From assembly GCF_020404845.1 (NCBI RefSeq), contig NZ_JAIOJZ010000005.1, forward strand, positions 146,751-210,750: 64,000 nt of DNA. Reading direction: 5' to 3'. The notes beneath the pieces were generated by a model that worked only from the letters and a program-made list of their open reading frames with translations, made no database searches and had not been told where the DNA came from. This document shows positions 54,157 through 62,148 of the stretch, in pieces. The position numbers and the translations under genes were made by a program. This stretch comes from Streptomyces hyderabadensis (lineage in GTDB: Bacteria > Actinomycetota > Actinomycetes > Streptomycetales > Streptomycetaceae). Every line of letters starts with the position of its first letter. Position 1 is the first letter of the stretch.

Positions 54157-55214
54157 CGGGCACCTCCCTTGGCTGCGGCACGCCGAGCCCTGGACCCAGG
54201 TGCTTTCCTCTTGCTCTCGCCCTCGCCGCCGCCGGTGAGGCGGTTGACGAGGAACACCAGCGCCGCGAACACCAGGGTGACTACGGCGAGGACGACGCCC
54301 ATCGCGGTGGCGTAGCCGAACTGCTGCTTGGCGAAGGCGACGTTGAACAGACGCTGGCTGATGGTCAGGGTCGAGTTGTCCGGGCCGCCGTTCGGCACCA
54401 TCGCCTGGACGTAGACGAACGCGTCGAGGGCGGCGATGCCCAGGTAGATGTACGCCGTCTGCACGCTGTCCCGGATCGCCGGCAGGGTGATCGAGATCGT
54501 GGTGCGCAGCCGGCCGGCCCCGTCGATCTTCGCCGCCTCGTACAGCTCACCGGGAACGCCCTTGATCGCGGCGATGAAGAGCACCGCGTAGAACCCGACG
54601 AGCCCCCAGATGATGACGAACATCACGGCCGGCATCGCGGTCGCCTTCTCGCCCAGCCACGCGAACGTGTCGAAGTGGTCGAGACCGAGGCCGGTGAGGA
54701 CGCCGTTGAGCAGGCCGGCGTTCGGGTCGTACATCTGCGCCCAGATCAGACCGACGATGATCGCCGGCACGACGTAGGGGAAGAACGAGATGATCCGGTA
54801 GAACGACGCCCCCCGGATCCCTCGGACGGGGCCCTTGCTCGGCCCGCCCAGGGTGATGGCCACGGCGACCCCGAGGGCCAGCGTCAGCGTCACCAGCGGC
54901 ACGAAGGCGGCGAGGAGTGCGACGTTGCGCAACGCCTTCAGGAAGATGTCGTCCTGGAACATCTTCGTGAAGTTGTCGAAGCCGACGAAGTTGTAGTCCG
55001 GGCTGAAGCCGCGCCAGTCGGTCATCCCCCAGAAGATCGCCTGGCCGAACGGGATCAGCACGAAGATCACGAAGATGGCCAGTGGGACACCGAGGAACGC
55101 GAGGAAGAACGTCACCCGGTCGAACGTGAGCTTGCGGCGCCGTGGCCGCCCGCCGCGAGCGGCCGGCTCGGGCCGGCGGCTCGCGGTTTCGGCAGTGGGG
55201 ATCGTCTCTTTCAT
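54153..55214 (-). CDS. ngcF: Sugar ABC permease, GlcNAc/chitobiose type
   Basis: 353 residues, ATG at 55214, 7 bp after ngcE. Six membrane helices after a basic N-terminus; EAAKIDGAGRLRTTISITLP is the EAA-loop that contacts the ATPase. A periplasmic loop of about 50 residues follows the first helix (FWGMTDWRGFSPDYNFVGFDNF), as in MalF-type subunits. The C-terminal 30 residues are basic. It pairs with the next gene product to form the channel. The name rests on the conserved gene context. Confidence 0.88.
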   Translation of the reverse strand: MKETIPTAETASRRPEPAARGGRPRRRKLTFDRVTFFLAFLGVPLAIFVIFVLIPFGQAIFWGMTDWRGFSPDYNFVGFDNFTKMFQDDIFLKALRNVALLAAFVPLVTLTLALGVAVAITLGGPSKGPVRGIRGASFYRIISFFPYVVPAIIVGLIWAQMYDPNAGLLNGVLTGLGLDHFDTFAWLGEKATAMPAVMFVIIWGLVGFYAVLFIAAIKGVPGELYEAAKIDGAGRLRTTISITLPAIRDSVQTAYIYLGIAALDAFVYVQAMVPNGGPDNSTLTISQRLFNVAFAKQQFGYATAMGVVLAVVTLVFAALVFLVNRLTGGGEGESKRKAPGSRARRAAAKGGAR

Positions 55215-55221
55215 CGCGGTG

Positions 55222-56631
55222 CTAGCTGACCTTGACCTTGTCGACGGAGTCGTCTTCCCGGACCTTGTCGGAGATCTTCTGCAGGGCCGAGGTCAGCCCC
55301 TTGCCGTCGAGGTCACCGGCGAGGAACGAGTTCCACGGCACCAGCTGGTCGGTGTTCAGCCCGTAGGTCTCGACGAACATGTAGTTGAAGATGTTGGTGC
55401 CCGCGGCCTCCAGCATCTTCGTCTGCGAGACGAGCGCCGTCGATCCGTAGCCGTCGGCGGGCACCGTGCCCTTGACGATCGTCGGGGCCAGCTTCGTCTT
55501 GGAGAAGTTGGCGGCCGCCTTCTCCGACAGCATCGCCCGGAGAACTTCCTTGCCGCCGGCCGGGTTCTTGCCCTGCTTGGGCACGATGAACGGCTCGCCG
55601 GCGGCCGCGCGGAGCGCCTCGTAGGGCATCGCCGGCTTGTCGGTGAGCGTCATCGACGGGATTCCGGTCATCTGGAAGTCCGCCTTGGTGGCCTTCTTCA
55701 TCTCGTTCTCGATCCAGCCACCGGACGGGTAGAGCAGCGCCTTCTGGTCGTTGCTCCAGATCGCCTGCGCCTTCTGGAACTGGGTGCCGGAGCCGCCGGG
55801 GACGAACATCTTCTGCTTGACCATGGTCTCCATGACCTTGATCACGCCCTGCACGGCCGGGTGCGACCAGCAGCCCTTCTCCAGGTTCTCCAGGGCGAGC
55901 CGAACCTCGTCGCCGCCCTCCTTGATCGCCGAGTCGATCAGGAGCGTGCGGTAGTAGGTCGCCGCCTCCTTGCCGTGGACGAAGAGGTACTTGCCCTTCT
56001 TCTTCGCCTGCTGGCCGAGGTCGAGCGCCTCGTCCCAGGTCTTCGGCGGGGTCCAGCCGTTCTCCTCGAAGAGCGTCTTCGAGTACCAGACGCCGTACAC
56101 CGTCATCACGTAGTTGAGCGCGACGAACTTGTCCTTGAACGTGCCGGGGGTCTTGACGCCGGGGTAGACGATGTCGGCGATCTTCTTGCCCTCGTAGGTG
56201 CTGGCCTCGAAGAGGTCGTCCAGCTCCTCCAGCTGGTCGAGGATGCCGAGGAAGCCGATCTGGTCCTCACCGGAGTTGTCGATGAGGTCCGGCGGGTTGC
56301 CGCCGACGAAGCGCGGCTGCAGCTGGGGGGCGATGTCGACGACCGGCTTGACCTGGACCTTGAGGCCCTTGACCTGGCTGCCGAGCACCTGGTTGGTGTA
56401 GTCGACGTAGTCGGTGCCGTAGCCGCCGTCGAAGATGGCCGCTTCGACCGAGGAGTTCGCGGCGGCACCGAACGGGTTGTTGGCGCTCTTCTCGCCCTTC
56501 GGGCCGCCGTCGCCGTCGCCGTCCTCGCTGGAGGGAGAACTGCAGGCGACCGCGAACGAGCCCACCGCCGCGGTGGCGATGGCGCCGCGCAGGAGTGTCC
56601 GCCTGTCAAGAGAGCCGGCACGAATGGTCAT
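55222..56631 (-). CDS. ngcE: Sugar-binding lipoprotein, GlcNAc/chitobiose type
   Basis: 469 residues, ATG at 56631 with GAGG about 10 nt upstream. The leader has a twin-arginine motif (DRRTLLRGA) and the lipobox FAVAC (Cys about residue 30), so it is probably a Tat-exported lipoprotein. Extracellular-solute-binding family 1 features are seen (NPPDLIDNSGEDQIG, FVALNYVMTVYGVWYSKTLFEENGWTPPKTWDE). The length and gene order match the NgcEFG transporter of Streptomyces, which binds GlcNAc and N,N'-diacetylchitobiose. A possible dre site lies about 375 bp upstream. Confidence 0.85.
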   Translation of the reverse strand: MTIRAGSLDRRTLLRGAIATAAVGSFAVACSSPSSEDGDGDGGPKGEKSANNPFGAAANSSVEAAIFDGGYGTDYVDYTNQVLGSQVKGLKVQVKPVVDIAPQLQPRFVGGNPPDLIDNSGEDQIGFLGILDQLEELDDLFEASTYEGKKIADIVYPGVKTPGTFKDKFVALNYVMTVYGVWYSKTLFEENGWTPPKTWDEALDLGQQAKKKGKYLFVHGKEAATYYRTLLIDSAIKEGGDEVRLALENLEKGCWSHPAVQGVIKVMETMVKQKMFVPGGSGTQFQKAQAIWSNDQKALLYPSGGWIENEMKKATKADFQMTGIPSMTLTDKPAMPYEALRAAAGEPFIVPKQGKNPAGGKEVLRAMLSEKAAANFSKTKLAPTIVKGTVPADGYGSTALVSQTKMLEAAGTNIFNYMFVETYGLNTDQLVPWNSFLAGDLDGKGLTSALQKISDKVREDDSVDKVKVS

Positions 56632-57002
56632 CTTTGCATCCTCACTGATCGATTGGTTCTGTCCGGGTGTGCTGCGTGTGCGGCCGCCGTGACCGGGCCG
56701 GTCCTGATGCCGGCCGCACGTGAGGCGTTGTCGCCGTCGTCTCGGAGCCGCGGTGCGGCGCCGATGATCAGCTGAGCGATGCCGGCACAACAGTCGCCGG
56801 GGCCGGAGCGGCGGTCGCGCTCCGCCTGATCAGATCGTGATGGCCCACGCCGGTGGTGGATCCCATGCTCAAGTCCTCGCCTTCTCCAGGACTCAGGCGG
56901 TGAACCGGATCCTCCCCGGCACCGCGTTCGGGTCAAGCTGGGTCGTGCAGGAAATGCGGCCGTACAAGGTCGGGTGCGGTGAAGATGCCCCGGAGTGCCG
57001 AC

Positions 57003-57014
57003 AGGTATAGTCCA
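57003..57014 (-). promoter_or_regulatory. Weak dre-like site over the ngcE promoter
   Basis: On the minus strand TGGACTATACCT matches the DasR element at 9 of 12 bases and includes the probable -10 box TATACC of ngcE. It is the weakest of the dre-like sites in this window. Confidence 0.4.
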
Positions 57015-57205
57015 CTTTCACTTGGCGGAGCAAGATCGAATGCAAGGTTCGCGGTACGTCTTTTCCGAGTTGAGACCTCCCGGAAATATGAGCGGCCTGT
57101 GCGCGGCATGCCGTAGGAATACCTGCCATAAGCCCCGAACGCCACATCCAACACCCTTGACATCACATGCCACTTGACCCCTACTGGTCCTTGCGCAGTT
57201 GATTT

Positions 57206-57217
57206 GACAACGTTGTC
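57206..57217. promoter_or_regulatory. LacI-type operator before the GH92 gene
   Basis: GACAACGTTGTC is a perfect palindrome with the central CpG typical of LacI-family operators. It ends 26 bp before the GH92 start, downstream of the probable promoter, so a repressor bound here would block elongation or initiation. No LacI gene is in the window. Confidence 0.7.
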
Positions 57218-57243
57218 CCACGCGCAGGGAGGGTGGCCAGGAC

Positions 57244-60200
57244 ATGCAGTACAGAGTTCGGCACAGATGGGGTCCGGCGGTCGTCATGACGACCGCCTTC
57301 GCCTTGGCGGTGGGTTCACAGGGGGCGGCGGTCGCACTGCCGGGCGCGCCCGCGAAGGCCGACCGGGAGTTCGCGTCCTCGTTCGAGGCGGACGACCCGG
57401 CTCCGGACTGGACCGACACCGTGGACACCGGCGCGGACGGCCGCAAGCGGGCCTCCGGGGTGGACGGCGGGTACAGCACCGGCATACCCGGCAACGTCAC
57501 CGAGAACGTCACCGGCGTGCGCGCCAGCGCCGAGAACACGGGCGGCCGGGAGGTGAAGGAGAACCTGGTCGACAACGAGCCGGCCACCAAGTGGCTCACC
57601 TTCGCGCCCACCGGCTGGGTCGAGTTCGACCTCGACGCCCCGACGAAGATCGCCAAGTACGCGCTCACCTCGGCCAACGACCACGACGAGCGCGACCCGC
57701 TGGACTGGACGCTGAAGGGCTCGGCGGACGGCGAGACCTGGCAGACGCTGGACACCCGCTCCGGGGAGCACTTCGGCGAGCGCTTCCAGACCAAGACGTA
57801 CGAACTCGCCGAGACCGCCGAGTTCCAGCACTTCCGGCTGGAGATCACCAAGAACAACGGGGCCGGCGACGCGCTCCAGCTCGCCGACGTGCAGCTGGCC
57901 ACCAGCGACACCGAGGTCCCCACGCCGGAGGACATGCTCTCCTACGTCGACGAGGGCCCGGTGGGCTCGCCGACCGCGAAGGCCAACGCCGGGTTCACCG
58001 GCACCCACGCGCTGCGCTACGCGGGCCGGCACACCGCGGACGGCCGGGGCTACTCGTACAACAAGGTCTTCGACGTCGACATCAAGGTCGACCGGCGCAG
58101 CGAGCTGTCGTACAAGGTCTTCCCGTCGATGGCGGACGGCGACCTCGACTACGACGCCACGAACGTCTCCGTCGACCTCGCCTTCACCGACGGCACCTAC
58201 CTGAGCGACCTGAAGGCCACCGACCAGCACGGGTTCCCGCTGACGCCGCGCGGTCAGGGCGACGCCAAGGTCCTCTACGTGAACCAGTGGAACAGCGTGA
58301 AGTCCGGGATCGGTTCGGTCGCGGCCGGCAAGACGATCGACCGGATCCTGCTCGCCTACGACTCCCCCAAGGGCCCGGCGAAGTTCCGGGGCTGGCTGGA
58401 CGACGTGAAGATCGAGCGGGCCGCGCCCGAGCGTCCCAAGGCCCACCTGTCCGACTACGCGCTCACCACCCGCGGCACCAACTCCAGCGGCAGCTTCTCG
58501 CGCGGCAACAACTTCCCCGCGACCGCCGTGCCGCACGGCTTCAACTTCTGGACGCCGGTGACCAACGCCGGTTCGCTCAGCTGGATCTACGAGTACGCGA
58601 GCGGCAACAACGACGACAACCTGCCCACCGTGCAGGCGTTCGCCGCGAGCCACGAGCCGAGCCCCTGGATGGGTGACCGGCAGACGTTCCAGGTGATGCC
58701 GTCGGCCGCCTCCGGCACCCCGGACACCGGCCGGGACGCCCGCGAGCTGGCCTTCCGGCACGAGAACGAGACAGCCAGGCCGTACTACTACGGCGTGCGG
58801 TTCGAGAACGGCGTCAAGGCCGAGATGGCGCCGACCGACCACGCGGCGATGATGCGCTTCACCTATCCCGGTGACGACGCGAGCGTCATCTTCGACAACG
58901 TCGAGGACAACGCCGGTCTGACCCTGGACAAGGAGAACGGCACCTTCACCGGCTACTCGGACGTCAAGTCCGGCGGCTCCGCCGGTGCCACCCGCCTGTT
59001 CGTCTACGGCGAGTTCGACTCCAAGGTCACCGGCGGCGACTCCAGCGGCGTCAAGGGCCACCTGCGCTTCGACGCGGGCCGGGACCACGCCGTGACGATG
59101 CGCATCGCCACCTCGCTGATCAGCGTCGACCAGGCGAAGGACAACCTGCGCCAGGAGATCCCGGAGCGCGCCTCCTTCGACAAGGTCAAGCGCGACGCCC
59201 AGAAGCAGTGGGACAAGATCCTCGGCAAGGTCGAGGTGGAGGGCGCCACGCAGGACCAGCTGACCACGCTGTACTCCGGCCTCTACCGGCTGTACCTGTA
59301 CCCGAACGCGGGCCACGAGAAGGTCGACGGGACGTACAAGTACGCCTCCCCGTTCTCCAAGGCGGTCAAGGAGAACACGCCGACCGAGACCGGCGCCAAG
59401 ATCGTGGACGGCAAGGTCTACGTCAACAACGGCTTCTGGGACACGTACCGGACCGCCTGGCCCGCGTACTCCTTCCTCACCCCGTCCCAGGCCGGTGAGC
59501 TGGTCGACGGCTTCGTGCAGCAGTACAAGGACGGCGGCTGGACCTCGCGCTGGTCCTCCCCCGGCTACGCGGACCTGATGACCGGCACCTCCTCGGACGT
59601 GGCCTTCGCCGACGCCTACGTCAAGGGCGTCGACTTCGACGCCAAGGCGGCGTACGACGCAGCGGTCAAGAACGCCACCGTGGTGCCGCCGTCCTCGGGC
59701 GTGGGCCGCAAGGGCATGGAGACCTCGCCGTTCCTCGGCTACGCCGGTACCGAGACGCACGAGGGCCTGTCGTGGTCGCTGGAGGGCTACCTCAACGACT
59801 ACGGCATCGCGAAGATGGGCGAGAAGCTCTACAAGGAGACCGGCCAGAAGCGGTACAAGGAGGAGTCCGCGTACTTCCTCAACCGCGCCCAGGACTACGT
59901 CAACCTCTTCGACGCGCAGGCCGGTTTCTTCCAGGGCAAGGACACCAAGGGCAACTGGCGCGTGGACTCCGAGAAGTACGACCCGCGGGTGTGGGGCTAC
60001 GACTACACGGAGACCAACGGCTGGGGCTACGCCTTCACCGCCCCGCAGGACAGCCGGGGCCTGGCCAACCTGTACGGCGGCCGGGACGGTCTCGCCGACA
60101 AGCTCGACGAGTACCTCTCCACCCCGGAGACGGCCTCCCCGGACCTGAAGGGGTCCTACGGCGGGGTCATCCACGAGATGGTCGAGGCGCGGGACGTCCG

Positions 60201-61050
60201 CATGGGCATGTACGGGCACTCCAACCAGGTCGCCCACCACGCCCTGTACATGTACGACGCGGCCGGGCAGCCGTACAAGACGCAGAAGAACATCCGCGAG
60301 GTGCTCCAGCGGCTGTACACCGGCAGCGACATCGGCCAGGGCTACCACGGCGACGAGGACAACGGCGAGCAGTCGGCCTGGTTCCTCTTCTCCTCGCTCG
60401 GCTTCTACCCCCTGGTGATGGGCAGTGGCGAGTACGCCATCGGCTCCCCGCTGTTCAAGAAGGCGACGGTGCACCTGGAGAACGGCCGCGAGCTGGTCGT
60501 CAAGGCGCCGAAGAACAGCACGAAGAACGTCTACGTGCAGGGCCTGAAGGTCAACGGCAAGCGCTGGAACTCCACTTCGCTCCCCCACTCGCTGATCGCC
60601 AAGGGCGGCGTCCTGGAGTTCGACATGGGCGCGAAGCCCTCCTCGTGGGGCACGGGCGAGAACGCGGCGCCGCCGTCGATCACCCAGGACGACGAGGTGC
60701 CGACCCCGCGCACCGACGCCGTCACGGGCCAGGGCCCGCTGTTCGACAACACCTCGGCGACCGACGCGAGCGTGACCTCGGTGGACCTGCCGGTGTCCGA
60801 CAAGGGTGCCAAGGCGGTCCAGTACACGCTCACCTCGTCGGCCGACCGCACCAAGGCCCCGGCCGGCTGGAAGCTCCAGGGCTCGGCCGACGGCACCACC
60901 TGGAAGACGCTGGACGAACGCTCCGGCGAGTCCTTCGCCTGGGACCGGCAGACCCGGGCGTTCTCGGTGAAGTCGCCGGGCTCGTACGCCAAGTACCGGC
61001 TGGTCCTGGACGGCGCGCACACGCTGGCGGAGGTGGAGCTGCTGGCCTGA
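57244..61050 (+). CDS. Secreted GH92 alpha-mannosidase with two discoidin (F5/8 C) domains
   Basis: 1268 residues, ATG at 57244. A signal peptide (about 1-39) is followed by an F5/8 C domain (about 93-222, NLVDNEPATKWLTF), a beta-sandwich insert (about 230-395), the GH92 catalytic region (about 400-1130) and a second F5/8 C-like domain (about 1155-1268). GH92 signatures are SYGGVIHEMVEARDVRMG with the catalytic Glu (about 978) and HGDEDNGEQSAWF with the catalytic acids (about 1037-1039). The family releases mannose from fungal or other mannans with calcium. A LacI-type operator upstream implies induction by a sugar. Confidence 0.92.
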   Translation: MQYRVRHRWGPAVVMTTAFALAVGSQGAAVALPGAPAKADREFASSFEADDPAPDWTDTVDTGADGRKRASGVDGGYSTGIPGNVTENVTGVRASAENTGGREVKENLVDNEPATKWLTFAPTGWVEFDLDAPTKIAKYALTSANDHDERDPLDWTLKGSADGETWQTLDTRSGEHFGERFQTKTYELAETAEFQHFRLEITKNNGAGDALQLADVQLATSDTEVPTPEDMLSYVDEGPVGSPTAKANAGFTGTHALRYAGRHTADGRGYSYNKVFDVDIKVDRRSELSYKVFPSMADGDLDYDATNVSVDLAFTDGTYLSDLKATDQHGFPLTPRGQGDAKVLYVNQWNSVKSGIGSVAAGKTIDRILLAYDSPKGPAKFRGWLDDVKIERAAPERPKAHLSDYALTTRGTNSSGSFSRGNNFPATAVPHGFNFWTPVTNAGSLSWIYEYASGNNDDNLPTVQAFAASHEPSPWMGDRQTFQVMPSAASGTPDTGRDARELAFRHENETARPYYYGVRFENGVKAEMAPTDHAAMMRFTYPGDDASVIFDNVEDNAGLTLDKENGTFTGYSDVKSGGSAGATRLFVYGEFDSKVTGGDSSGVKGHLRFDAGRDHAVTMRIATSLISVDQAKDNLRQEIPERASFDKVKRDAQKQWDKILGKVEVEGATQDQLTTLYSGLYRLYLYPNAGHEKVDGTYKYASPFSKAVKENTPTETGAKIVDGKVYVNNGFWDTYRTAWPAYSFLTPSQAGELVDGFVQQYKDGGWTSRWSSPGYADLMTGTSSDVAFADAYVKGVDFDAKAAYDAAVKNATVVPPSSGVGRKGMETSPFLGYAGTETHEGLSWSLEGYLNDYGIAKMGEKLYKETGQKRYKEESAYFLNRAQDYVNLFDAQAGFFQGKDTKGNWRVDSEKYDPRVWGYDYTETNGWGYAFTAPQDSRGLANLYGGRDGLADKLDEYLSTPETASPDLKGSYGGVIHEMVEARDVRMGMYGHSNQVAHHALYMYDAAGQPYKTQKNIREVLQRLYTGSDIGQGYHGDEDNGEQSAWFLFSSLGFYPLVMGSGEYAIGSPLFKKATVHLENGRELVVKAPKNSTKNVYVQGLKVNGKRWNSTSLPHSLIAKGGVLEFDMGAKPSSWGTGENAAPPSITQDDEVPTPRTDAVTGQGPLFDNTSATDASVTSVDLPVSDKGAKAVQYTLTSSADRTKAPAGWKLQGSADGTTWKTLDERSGESFAWDRQTRAFSVKSPGSYAKYRLVLDGAHTLAEVELLA

Positions 61051-61076
61051 ACCTTGAGGTGAGCACGGAATGACCT

Positions 61077-61110
61077 TGCGGGGTACGCCTGGTGACGGGC
61101 GTGCCCCGCA
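61077..61110 (+). terminator. Terminator after GH92
   Basis: TGCGGGGTACGCC (61077-61089) pairs with GGCGTGCCCCGCA (61098-61110) with one G-U pair and an 8-nt loop, 26 bp after the GH92 stop. Confidence 0.75.
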
Positions 61111-61283
61111 CATGGTTGTACGGCCCCACGTCCCGCGTCAGAGGGCGTACGCGACGCCTCTTCGAAGGGGACGAACGCGAGGGCCGCAGGCCGCCCGGGA
61201 CCGCAGGTGTCGCCCCCGCCCCTCCGCTGGGGCCACTAGGGGGGCGACTGGGGTTTGTCCGCGGGTGCGGGGCACCTAGGGTC

Positions 61284-61312
61284 GCGTTCGAACGCTGCTG
61301 AACGGCGTTCGA
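61284..61312. promoter_or_regulatory. Operator-like repeats before the NRPS operon
   Basis: The perfect palindrome GCGTTCGAACGC (61284-61295) is followed after 9 bp by a further half-site GCGTTCGA (61305-61312). It begins just after a -10-like TAGGGT (61277-61282) and ends 26 bp before the first gene of the NRPS operon, a good repressor position. Confidence 0.55.
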
Positions 61313-61338
61313 TGACTCTTGGGGGAGGCAGGCGCGTC

Positions 61339-62148
61339 ATGAACGGGAGCGGATCCTGGACGGTCCGGTCCGGAGGGACGGCGGACGGCATCGTTCTCGC
61401 CGTCGACTTTCCGGGCACGGGACGGCGAGAAGCCGGTTTCACGGAACTCGCCGAGCGGCTCGAGATCCCGTACGCCCTCTGGGAAACGCTGCCGCCGCCA
61501 CTGGCCTCCGGCACCACGCCGACCGGTGCCGAGTGGCTCGACCGCTGGACGGCGGGCGTCGAGGCGAGCGGGCGCCCGGTGCGCGCGGTGATGGGTTTCT
61601 GCGCCGCCAGTCCGTACGCGGCCGTCCTGGCGCACCGTGTCGGGGCGCTGCAGGGCGAGACACCGGACACGGTCTTCTTCGACCCGGACATCCCGCAGGA
61701 GTTCTTCCTCTACTGGCAGTACCAGCAGATCATGGAGCGCTTCCTGCCGGAACTGACCGCCGAGGAGAAGGCAGCAGCACGGCAGCGGGGAGAGCGGGCG
61801 CGCGAGCAGGCCGGCGACCTCACCGCCCTGGGTAAGCAACTCAGCCGTCTGTTCCGCGAGTACGGCGAGCCCGCGTGCCGCCGCGCCGGCCTCGACGACG
61901 AACGCACGGCGGAATTCCTGGGCGGCTTCTCCACGTACGTGTCCTTCGTGTGCGGCTCCGGCGAGATCGCGGCACAGGAGCCGGAGGCCCTGGTCGGCAC
62001 CTGGTCCACCGCGACCGCCGTGACCTCCGCGGGCGGCGGTGAGGCGGGGCGTCTGGTCGCCAAGGAGATCCCGTTCCCCGACGTGGCGCACGTCGACCTG
62101 CTGGCGTCCGACGAGGTGGCCGCCGCCGTCTCCGCCCTCCTGCAGTGA
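61339..62148 (+). CDS. Alpha/beta-hydrolase-like protein of an NRPS operon
   Basis: 269 residues, ATG at 61339 with GGGGGAGG about 10 nt upstream. The layout resembles a type II thioesterase or similar alpha/beta hydrolase: a first strand IVLAVDFPGTGRREAGF, an elbow-like MGFCAASPYAAVLAHRV where GFCAAS stands in place of GxSxG, a helical lid (about 125-180) and a His near the C-terminus (FPDVAHVDLL). It overlaps the NRPS gene as GTGA. It may edit or release carrier-bound intermediates. The weak elbow motif leaves open that it is a non-hydrolytic relative. Confidence 0.6.
   Translation: MNGSGSWTVRSGGTADGIVLAVDFPGTGRREAGFTELAERLEIPYALWETLPPPLASGTTPTGAEWLDRWTAGVEASGRPVRAVMGFCAASPYAAVLAHRVGALQGETPDTVFFDPDIPQEFFLYWQYQQIMERFLPELTAEEKAAARQRGERAREQAGDLTALGKQLSRLFREYGEPACRRAGLDDERTAEFLGGFSTYVSFVCGSGEIAAQEPEALVGTWSTATAVTSAGGGEAGRLVAKEIPFPDVAHVDLLASDEVAAAVSALLQ

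Larger units (their letters stand above)
56632..57243. other. Long divergent intergenic region, ngcE / GH92
   Basis: 612 bp without a convincing gene; a 77-codon frame on the minus strand near 56933-57166 lacks a ribosome site and family. On the minus strand TTGCTC and TATACC (18 bp apart, RNA start near 57000) would give ngcE a leader of about 370 nt. On the plus strand TTGACA (57157-57162) precedes the GH92 operator. The middle (56690-56990) shows no clear structure. Confidence 0.5.

Noticed and set aside
56933..57166. A 77-codon minus-strand frame upstream of ngcE
   Set aside because: No ribosome site, no recognisable family, and it spans the likely ngcE promoter.
57316..61113. A 1265-codon open frame antisense to the GH92 gene
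   Set aside because: It is a mirror of GC-rich third codon positions; the translation is repetitive Val/Gly/Arg-rich and lacks any domain, while the plus strand is a clear GH92 enzyme.
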